A DNA stretch of 7,454 nt from an uncultured Collinsella sp. GTDB lineage: Bacteria > Actinomycetota > Coriobacteriia > Coriobacteriales > Coriobacteriaceae. Numbering within the stretch: the stretch's first letter is position 1; the number at the start of each line of letters is the position of its first letter. The notes below the pieces were generated by a model, which saw only the letters and a program-made list of their open reading frames with translations, ran no database searches and was not told the DNA's origin. Of this stretch, positions 1 to 4,874 are shown piece by piece. Made by a program: the position numbers and the translations under genes. The stretch covers positions 1 to 7,454 of the forward strand of contig URWQ01000065.1 of the NCBI GenBank assembly GCA_900551635.1, given 5' to 3'.

Positions 1-949
1 CAGCCAGCGCGCAGGCGGCAACGGCGGTCTTACCGGTACCGACATCGCCCAGCAGCAGACGGTTCATCACGCGCCCGCCATCGCACATGTCATGCAGGAT
101 GTCTTGGAATGCGGCCTCCTGCTCGTCGCTCAGCGAAAACGGAAGGGCCTGTTTAAGCGCGCCCAGATGCTCGCCCGCAGTGTGGGCATAGGGCACCACA
201 TCGACCAGGCCGCCGTCGTTGCGCAGACGCAGCGCCAGCTGCAGGTAGAGGCACTCCTCGTAGGCAAGACGCCGGCGTGCGATGTCGCGCTCAGCCATGC
301 TCGAGGGAAAGTGGATCGAACGCAACGCGCGGGCATTGCTCATGAGCTTCCGCTTTGCGCGCAGCGGCGCGGGAATCGGATCGAACGGATTGCCGACGAC
401 CTCGAGCGCGCCGCTTACGATGCGGCGCATCCACGCCTGGCTCACGCCATCGCTCACGTAATGGACCGGCAGAATGGTGCCTGCGGCGCGCCCGTCCTCG
501 AGCTTTTCAAAGTGGGGCGAGGCCATCTGCTTAAAGCCGTAGGCAAACTCGACCTTGCCCATCACGGCCAGGCGGTCGCCCTGCTTAAGCTGCTGGGCAA
601 TCCAGGGCTGGCGGAAAAAGGCGACCTGCAACACGCCCGTCTCGTCCACCAGCGATACCTCGGTCACCTGCATGCGCGGACGCGGCTGCTTTTGGACGAT
701 GCGGTCGACCGTGGCGATGATGGTGCACACGGTACCGATGGGCGCCATCTCGATGGACCACGAACGGGTAAAGTCGAGGTATCGATGAGGGATATGGAGA
801 AGGAGGTCCCCCACCGTCCGAATTCCCAGACGGCGAAGGGCCTCCTCACGTTTACCCGAAACATATTTGAGTCGCGCGATATCCTCGTCGAGCGCATTGC
901 TCTGGGCAAAGCGCTCCGAGACGCGCGGCACGGAGCACAGCTCGGACAT
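1..949 (-). CDS. recG: ATP-dependent DNA helicase RecG, N-terminal part (3' end outside window)
   Basis: RecG is a superfamily 2 helicase that remodels stalled replication forks and branch-migrates Holliday junctions. Only the first 316 codons are in the window; the gene runs off the low-coordinate edge, so the rest of the helicase domains is not visible. The start is the ATG at 947-949, 10 bases after the fakA-type stop. The frame is closed by a stop at 977-979, with no other usable start between. There is no clear Shine-Dalgarno sequence, so translation probably depends on coupling to the gene before. The translated protein begins MSELCSVPRVSERF. Residues about 40-60 (GIRTVGDLLLHIPHRYLDF) match the RecG N-terminal helical region, and residues about 65-150 fit the OB-fold wedge domain that grips the fork. 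Walker A is GDVGTGKT at about 301-308, close to where it lies in family members (GDVGSGKT is more usual). It is the third gene of an apparent asp23-fakA-recG unit. Confidence 0.95.
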   Translation of the reverse strand, partial: MSELCSVPRVSERFAQSNALDEDIARLKYVSGKREEALRRLGIRTVGDLLLHIPHRYLDFTRSWSIEMAPIGTVCTIIATVDRIVQKQPRPRMQVTEVSLVDETGVLQVAFFRQPWIAQQLKQGDRLAVMGKVEFAYGFKQMASPHFEKLEDGRAAGTILPVHYVSDGVSQAWMRRIVSGALEVVGNPFDPIPAPLRAKRKLMSNARALRSIHFPSSMAERDIARRRLAYEECLYLQLALRLRNDGGLVDVVPYAHTAGEHLGALKQALPFSLSDEQEAAFQDILHDMCDGGRVMNRLLLGDVGTGKTAVAACALA

Positions 950-959
950 GGGCAGTTGC

Positions 960-2604
960 CTACTCGATCGAGAAGATCACGGGATAGAGCGGCTGCTCGC
1001 CACGATGGGCGTCAATCTCCAGATCGGGCTGAGCCTCCTCGATAGCGTCGACGATCTCCTGGAAGGCCTCATCGGACAGCTCCTCGCCGGCCAGAATCGT
1101 CAGCGCGTCGCCCTCCTCTTCCTCCTGCATGCGGTTGATGCAGTCGAGCGTGACCTGCTTCACGTCGGAGCCAACCACGTCGATGGAGCCGGCGATGATA
1201 CCCATGACGTCACCGGAGTGAATCGGAGAACCGTCAGAGGCACTGGAGTCGCGCACGGCGCGGGTGACCTCGCCATCGCGGACCTCGCTGATGGCGTCGA
1301 CCATGGCGGCGACGGCATTCTCGAGCTCGGAATCGGGCAGGACCGCGAACAGCGCGGAGAAGGCCTGCGGGACGGTCTTGGTGGGAACGACGGCGACCTT
1401 CTTGTCGGTGCAGGCTGAGGCAGCAGCCTCAGCGGCCATGCGGATGTTGCCGTTGTTGGGCAAGATGATGACCGAGGTCGCGTTGACCTGGTCCACCGCG
1501 CCCAGCAGGTCGGCGGTCGAGGGATTCATAGTCTGGCCACCGGACACGATCACGTCGACGCCGAGGGACTTGAGGATGTCGGCCTCGCCGGAACCGGCGG
1601 CAACGGCGACAAAGCCCAGCGCCTTGGCGGGCTCGGCGGCCTTTTCCTGATCCTCGTGGATCTTGGCGGTACGGTCGTGGGCCTCCATCTCCATGTTGTG
1701 GATAAAGACCTCATAGATCTGACCGAGCTGCAGCATGTGCTCGAGCACCAGGTTGGGGGTGTTGGAGTGCACATGGATCTTGTAATCGGGATAGGCGCCC
1801 ACGAGTAGCTCACAGTCGCCCATGGAACCAAGGAACTTAAGGCACTCGTCCTCGTCAAACGGGGCGTCGGCCTTAAACAGGAACTCGTTGCAGTAGCGGA
1901 ACTCCGAGCCCTCCCAATCGTCGTTGGCCTCGATCTTAACGCGACCAAGGGCCGCGTCGCGGGCAGAGCCAGCGGAATCAAACGTGGCGGAGAAATCCTC
2001 GACAACGGTGCTGCGGCCAAGCGCGGCGGCAACAAAGTTCTCAAGGAAAATAGCAAAGCCAAAGGCGCCGGAGTCAACCACGCCGTTCTCCTTCAGAACG
2101 GGCAGCAGGTCGGGCGTACGAGCGACGGACTGGTAGGCCTCGACGACGATGGCGTCGAGCGCATCCTCGGCAGAGAACTTCTTCTTCTCGCACTCGTCTG
2201 CCTTGGTCGAAACATCACGCAGAACCGTGAGGATCGTGCCCTCGATGGGCTTACGGACAGCCTGGAAGGCAACCTTGACGGCACGACGGAAGGCGAAGGC
2301 GATATTGGCGGACGTAATAGGCTCGTCGGCAGAGACAAGGCCCTCGGCCACGCCGCGCAGGATCTGCGACGTGATGACGCCGGAATTACCGCGGGCACCC
2401 ATGAGGGAGCCGTGGGTGATGGCGCCGGCGATGGCCTCCATATCGGCATCGGCGGGAAGGGCGGAAAGCTCCTTGGTCACCGAGGCGAGCGTGAGCGACA
2501 TGTTGGTGCCGGTGTCGCCGTCGGGGACGGGGAAGACGTTCAGCTCGTTGACCTTCGGCAGCCGCAGCGATCGGAAAACAGGTGCGAATGGTCTTTGCAA
2601 TCAT
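960..2604 (-). CDS. fakA: DAK2-domain protein of the FakA/YloV family (fatty acid kinase ATP-binding subunit), with an apparent N-terminal frameshift
   Basis: FakA phosphorylates fatty acids held by FakB carrier proteins, feeding exogenous fatty acids into phospholipid synthesis; it is cytosolic. The frame from 2600 down to the TAG at 960 encodes the whole conserved protein. The DAK2 nucleotide/Mg site is NVFPVPDGDTGTNM at about residues 21-34 and GARGNSGV at 68-75. TILTVLRD and VDSGAFGF follow. A middle domain has C237 (YCNEF) and H276/H278 (KIHVH), in the positions of the metal-binding Cys-His-His of FakA. The C-terminal domain carries SGGQTMNPST and ILPNNGNI and ends in FSIE. The length of about 546 residues fits the family. 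The start is odd: in the conserved frame only a TTG at 2598-2600 is available, with no well-placed ribosome site. An ATG at 2602-2604 preceded by GGAG (2617-2620) begins MIAKTIRTCFPIAAAA, a typical family N-terminus, but in another frame. The frame must change within about 2553-2571. The annotated span therefore treats the gene as frameshifted. It could be a pseudogene, a TTG-started protein or a sequence error. It follows asp23 by 27 bases. Confidence 0.85.
2553..2571 (-). other. Frameshift junction in the fakA-type gene
   Basis: Reading from the ATG at 2604, the codons give ...FPIAAAA and then EGQRAERLP, which does not resemble the family and stops at 2386. The conserved frame resumes as KVNELNVFPVPDGD from 2555. 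Removing one base in this short GC-rich stretch (GCTGCGGCTGCCGAAG) would join the frames. The joined N-terminus would still be about 10 residues shorter than in Staphylococcus FakA, as I remember its sequence, so a deletion near 29 bp fits both the frame and the length. Confidence 0.7.
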
Positions 2605-2631
2605 GGGTATTTGAATCTCCGTTTTCGGATG

Positions 2632-2988
2632 CTAGTTCAGACGGCTCTTGAGCGCGTCGATGTGAATGCCGATCTTAAGGCTGGTGGGATCGATCTGGGC
2701 GATCTCCTGAAGGGTAAAGGCAACGGAGCTCGAAAGATTGTGGCAGACGGACTTCATGTTGACGCCGTTCTCGAGCACGACGTGAAGATCGACCGTAAGG
2801 CCGTTCTCGTCGGCGGAGACAAGCACGCCCTTGCGGAGGCGCTGACCGGCAAGCAGGCGCACGCTCTCGGCGCCCTGGAGCTGTTCGGCCATACCGACGA
2901 CGCCATAGCACGTCATCGCGGCATAACCGGCAATATCGGCAATAACGTCGTTCGAGACGCTCAGACTGCCGTTAATGGTCTCAGACAC
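2632..2988 (-). CDS. Asp23/Gls24 family protein (YloU-like), 118 aa
   Basis: Asp23/Gls24 (DUF322) proteins are small envelope-associated or alkaline-stress-linked proteins; the exact function of the YloU type is not settled. The pattern seen here is typical: GSLSVSNDVIADIAGYAAM near the N-terminus, YGVVGMA, then a GV-V---ENGLTVDLHVVLENGVNMKSV core and a closing helix (FTLQEI...LKIGIHIDAL). No signal peptide or membrane segment is seen. I place the start at the GTG at 2986-2988 because AAGGAG (2995-3000) lies 6 bases before it, an excellent ribosome site. An ATG at 3019-3021 would add 11 residues (MVPRAPDKEIL) but has no Shine-Dalgarno sequence, and that extension would be read through the ribosome site itself. 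It is the first gene after the tRNA terminator and is probably the head of the asp23-fakA-recG unit, as in the yloU-yloV neighbourhood of Firmicutes. Confidence 0.92.
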   Translation of the reverse strand: MSETINGSLSVSNDVIADIAGYAAMTCYGVVGMAEQLQGAESVRLLAGQRLRKGVLVSADENGLTVDLHVVLENGVNMKSVCHNLSSSVAFTLQEIAQIDPTSLKIGIHIDALKSRLN

Positions 2989-2994
2989 AAGAAT

Positions 2995-3000
2995 CTCCTT
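2995..3000 (-). promoter_or_regulatory. Ribosome binding site AAGGAG deciding the asp23 start
   Basis: AAGGAG on the minus strand, followed by ATTCTT and then the GTG at 2988. The spacing of 6 bases is near optimal, and no such site precedes the ATG at 3021. This selects the shorter, GTG-started protein. Confidence 0.8.
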
Positions 3001-3044
3001 ATCTGGTGCTCGCGGCACCATCTCGTGGGAGCAATCATCGCAAT

Positions 3045-3050
3045 ATTCTA
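3045..3050 (-). promoter_or_regulatory. Candidate -10 box of the asp23 operon promoter
   Basis: TAGAAT on the minus strand matches TATAAT at five of six positions and lies about 57 bases before the asp23 GTG. No convincing -35 box is found 16-18 bases upstream (the sequence there is CCTCAA-like). The site is plausible because the strong tRNA terminator upstream means the asp23 cluster needs its own promoter. The match is weak overall. Confidence 0.35.
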
Positions 3051-3099
3051 CAACGACCGCGCCATGTTGAGGTGGTGGGTCACGGGATTACATCCTCGA

Positions 3100-3128
3100 C
3101 ACGAAATGTTGATATGGCAACGTTCGTG
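3100..3128. other. Imperfect dyad upstream of asp23
   Basis: CACGAA and TTCGTG form outer arms 17 bases apart, with inner arms GTTG and CAAC around a short AT-containing loop. It lies about 50 bases upstream of the candidate asp23 -10 box and just past the tRNA terminator. It could be an operator or only a chance dyad. No regulator is suggested by the sequence. Confidence 0.3.
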
Positions 3129-3146
3129 CCAGGCGATCGCGGCATG

Positions 3147-3176
3147 AAAAAACCCGCCGCATAAGCGGCGGGTTTT
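3147..3176 (-). terminator. Intrinsic terminator of the tRNA-Asn gene
   Basis: On the minus strand an AAAACCCGCCGC / GCGGCGGGTTTT perfect 12-bp stem (3149-3160 with 3165-3176), with a four-base loop, ends in a run of six T (3152 down to 3147). It begins 6 bases after the CCA end of the tRNA. The stem is symmetrical and has TTTT on the plus strand too, so it could act weakly in the other direction, but no plus-strand gene approaches it. Confidence 0.9.
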
Positions 3177-3182
3177 ACAACC

Positions 3183-3257
3183 TGGCTCCCCGGGTAGGAC
3201 TCGAACCTACAACAGCGCGGTTAACAGCCGCGTGCTCTACCATTGAGCTACCGAGGA
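3183..3257 (-). tRNA. tRNA-Asn (anticodon GTT)
   Basis: A 75-base cloverleaf on the minus strand. The acceptor stem is TCCTCGG with CCGGGGA (one T-G pair), the D-arm is GCTC/GAGC, and the anticodon stem is CGCGG/CCGCG around the loop CTGTTAA. The anticodon GTT is at 3223-3225. The variable loop has five bases, and the T-arm GTAGG/CCTAC encloses TTCGAGT. The discriminator is G and the 3' CCA is encoded in the DNA. It reads AAC and AAU codons. It is a single-gene unit with its own promoter and terminator, between rpoD and asp23. Confidence 0.97.
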
Positions 3258-3287
3258 ATAGGTGCGTGCTCTCAAGCAACGAAGATT

Positions 3288-3315
3288 ATTATACGGACGA
3301 ATCAGCTCAGGGCAA
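3288..3315 (-). promoter_or_regulatory. Sigma-70-type promoter of tRNA-Asn
   Basis: A perfect TATAAT -10 box (3288-3293) and a TTGCCC -35 box (3310-3315) are separated by 16 bases. Transcription would start near 3281, giving a 5' leader of about 24 bases before the tRNA. The primary sigma factor encoded next door by rpoD would recognise it. Confidence 0.8.
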
Positions 3316-3319
3316 GAAC

Positions 3320-3335
3320 TTTTTTGAGAATTTTT
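3320..3335 (-). promoter_or_regulatory. A-tract UP-type element of the tRNA-Asn promoter
   Basis: On the minus strand two A-tracts, AAAAA (3331-3335) and AAAAAA (3320-3325), lie immediately upstream of the -35 box. Their centres are about 10-11 bases apart, one helical turn. In an otherwise GC-rich region this fits an UP element bound by the RNA polymerase alpha C-terminal domain, as is usual at strong stable-RNA promoters. Confidence 0.55.
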
Positions 3336-3341
3336 CCGACC

Positions 3342-3369
3342 TAGTCATTGGGGGCGTCCCCAACGACTA
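3342..3369 (-). other. Second hairpin downstream of rpoD
   Basis: A 12-bp stem (3342-3353 with 3358-3369) and a four-base loop. In minus-strand RNA every position pairs, one as G-U; on the plus strand that position is an A-C mismatch. This suggests the structure works in the rpoD transcript. No U-run follows it. It could be a backup U-poor terminator or an RNA 3'-end stabiliser. Confidence 0.5.
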
Positions 3370-3374
3370 CATGA

Positions 3375-3408
3375 AAGCGCCCTCAAGCGGATGTGCTTGA
3401 GGGCGCTT
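3375..3408 (-). terminator. rpoD: Probable rpoD terminator hairpin with a poor U-tract
   Basis: A perfect 14-bp stem (AAGCGCCCTCAAGC, 3375-3388, with 3395-3408) and a six-base loop start 9 bases after the rpoD stop codon. On the minus strand it is followed only by TTTCATG, so it lacks a classical U-run. Its position directly after the operon's last gene still argues for termination or 3'-end protection. Confidence 0.65.
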
Positions 3409-3417
3409 CTTGCTTGA

Positions 3418-4764
3418 CTAGCTTTCGATATAGTCTTTGAGCTTGCTGGAGCGGCTGGGGTGGCGGAGCTTGGCAAGGGTCTTGGACTCGATCTGGCGGA
3501 TACGCTCGCGCGTGACGCCAAACTCGCGGCCGACTTCCTCGAGCGTGCGGGGATGTCCGTCGACAAGGCCAAAGCGCAGCTCGATAACCTTGCGCTCACG
3601 ATCGGCAAGCGAGTCGAGCACCTGGGTGAGCTGCTCCTGCAGCATGGAGAAGCTGGCGGCATCGGGCGGAACGATAGCCTGGGAGTCCTCGATGAAGTCT
3701 CCCAGCTGGGAATCCTCTTCCTCGCCGATAGGGGTCTCGAGAGACACGGGCTCCTGCGAGATCTTCTGGATTTCGCGGACGCGGTCGGCACTCATGTCCA
3801 TCTCGGCACCGATCTCCTCGGGGGTCGGGTCGCGACCCAGGTCCTGGAGAAGCTGACGCTGCACGCGGACGAGCTTGTTGATGGTCTCGACCATGTGCAC
3901 GGGAATACGGATGGTACGGGCCTGGTCGGCGATAGCACGCGTGATGGCCTGACGGATCCACCACGTGGCGTACGTGGAGAACTTAAAGCCCTTCTGGTAG
4001 TCGAACTTCTCGACGGCGCGGATCAAACCGAGGTTGCCCTCCTGGATCAGGTCCAGGAACAGCATGCCGCGACCGACATAGCGCTTGGCGATGGAGACGA
4101 CCAGGCGCAGGTTGGCGCTGATGAGCGCCTGCTTGGCCTCGAGACCGACGTTCTCGATACGGGTCAGGCGACGCATCTCGGCGCGGGTGAGCTCGATCTC
4201 GCCCGCATCGGCGGCCTCGAGCTTCTCGGTGGCATCGAGACCGGCCTCGATCTTCATAGCCAGATCGACCTCTTCGGAGGCGGTCAGCAGGTCGACTTTA
4301 CCGATCTCCTTAAGGTACATACGAACCGGGTCGCCGGTCAGCATCACCGTGGAGGCATCGATGCCACGCACGCGCGAACGCGAACGGGACGTGCGCACGG
4401 TGCGCTTCTTCTTGCTCTTGGAAGAACCCATCTCAGCGTCGGCCTGACGGGCCATCTTAAGCTCGTGATCGTCGAGCGAGCCGGAATCGTGCTCGTCGTC
4501 ATCGAAATCGTCGGTATCGCTATCGTTATCGTCATCGTTGACGTCTATGGGGGCGTCGTCGTTTCCGCTCGCGGAGATAATCTGGATGCCGCTGTTGCGC
4601 AGCGCGGAATACACCGCGTTGAGCTGCTCGTCAGACACATCGATATCCTTCAGGGCGACCTGAATCTCGTCCTCGGTTACCGAAGTCCTGTTTGAGCCGT
4701 TGCCCATGAGCTTTGCAACGTAGGATTCCAGCCCAGTACCCGTGCTCTCACTCTTTTTTGGCAC
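3418..4764 (-). CDS. rpoD: Primary sigma factor RpoD (SigA)
   Basis: The primary sigma-70 factor directs RNA polymerase to housekeeping promoters. In the 448-residue form used here, a short region 1.1-like domain lies at about 10-65. An acidic run of Asp/Asn/Ser follows at about 76-93, then a Lys/Arg-rich patch at about 116-133. Region 1.2 ([12 protein letters not shown]) begins near 144. Region 2 lies at about 217-291, with [35 protein letters not shown] and the -10-reading [10 protein letters not shown]. Region 3 lies at about 292-345 (ending in LGDFIED after 350). Region 4 lies at 378-448, with the -35-reading helix-turn-helix [21 protein letters not shown] choose the GTG at 4762-4764 because AAGGGAG (4770-4776) sits 5 bases before it. 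An ATG at 4777-4779 would add five residues (MKGES) but has no ribosome site and overlaps that Shine-Dalgarno sequence. The gene follows dnaG by 110 bases, the classical dnaG-rpoD pairing. Confidence 0.97.
   Translation of the reverse strand: MPKKSESTGTGLESYVAKLMGNGSNRTSVTEDEIQVALKDIDVSDEQLNAVYSALRNSGIQIISASGNDDAPIDVNDDDNDSDTDDFDDDEHDSGSLDDHELKMARQADAEMGSSKSKKKRTVRTSRSRSRVRGIDASTVMLTGDPVRMYLKEIGKVDLLTASEEVDLAMKIEAGLDATEKLEAADAGEIELTRAEMRRLTRIENVGLEAKQALISANLRLVVSIAKRYVGRGMLFLDLIQEGNLGLIRAVEKFDYQKGFKFSTYATWWIRQAITRAIADQARTIRIPVHMVETINKLVRVQRQLLQDLGRDPTPEEIGAEMDMSADRVREIQKISQEPVSLETPIGEEEDSQLGDFIEDSQAIVPPDAASFSMLQEQLTQVLDSLADRERKVIELRFGLVDGHPRTLEEVGREFGVTRERIRQIESKTLAKLRHPSRSSKLKDYIES
4486..4539 (-). 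repeat. rpoD: Six-base-period acidic codon repeat inside rpoD
   Basis: Minus-strand codons alternate between a variable NNC/NAC codon and GAT (AAC GAT GAC GAT AAC GAT AGC GAT ACC...), giving a near-hexanucleotide repeat. It encodes an Asp-rich stretch ([18 protein letters not shown]). It lies in the linker between sigma regions 1.1 and 1.2, where length changes are tolerated, and could be prone to slippage. Confidence 0.6.
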
Positions 4765-4769
4765 AGATT

Positions 4770-4776
4770 CTCCCTT
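4770..4776 (-). promoter_or_regulatory. rpoD: Ribosome binding site AAGGGAG deciding the rpoD start
   Basis: AAGGGAG on the minus strand is followed by AATCT and the GTG at 4764. The site overlaps the first codons of a longer ATG-started frame (4779), so it can only serve the GTG start. Confidence 0.75.
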
Positions 4777-4796
4777 CATAGTCCACAGGACTCATT

Positions 4797-4805
4797 ACTT
4801 TAGCA
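4797..4805 (-). promoter_or_regulatory. Candidate extended -10 element ahead of rpoD
   Basis: TGCTAAAGT on the minus strand fits the extended -10 form (TG, one base, then TAAAGT, four of six matches to TATAAT), about 33 bases before the rpoD GTG. No good -35 box is visible. It would allow rpoD expression apart from dnaG, but the match is weak. Confidence 0.25.
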
Positions 4806-4818
4806 CACACATTGACGT

Positions 4819-4846
4819 CTATACCCAAAATTCAGACTGGATATAG
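4819..4846. other. Short dyad in the dnaG-rpoD intergenic region
   Basis: CTATATCC and GGGTATAG on the minus strand can pair over 8 bp (one G-T) around a 12-base AT-rich loop. It lies between the dnaG stop (4875) and the rpoD start. It may be an operator or mRNA processing structure, or chance; there is no following T-run. Confidence 0.25.
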
Positions 4847-4874
4847 GCGCGAATACGCTGGTTGACCACAACAT

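Noticed and set aside
2386..2604. A separate 72-residue protein from the ATG at 2604
   Set aside because: Only its first 16 residues look like a protein; they match the expected FakA-type N-terminus. The remainder is Arg/His-rich out-of-frame translation of the DAK2 coding sequence, so it is the frameshifted start of that gene.
3019..3021. ATG at 3021 as the asp23 start
   Set aside because: It has no Shine-Dalgarno sequence, and the extra residues are encoded by the ribosome site of the GTG at 2988.
3460..4695. A 411-codon open frame on the plus strand opposite rpoD
   Set aside because: It is antisense to a full-length, clearly conserved sigma factor. Long antisense frames are expected from the GC-rich third positions here. 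It has no recognisable domain, and its composition is that of a shadow frame.
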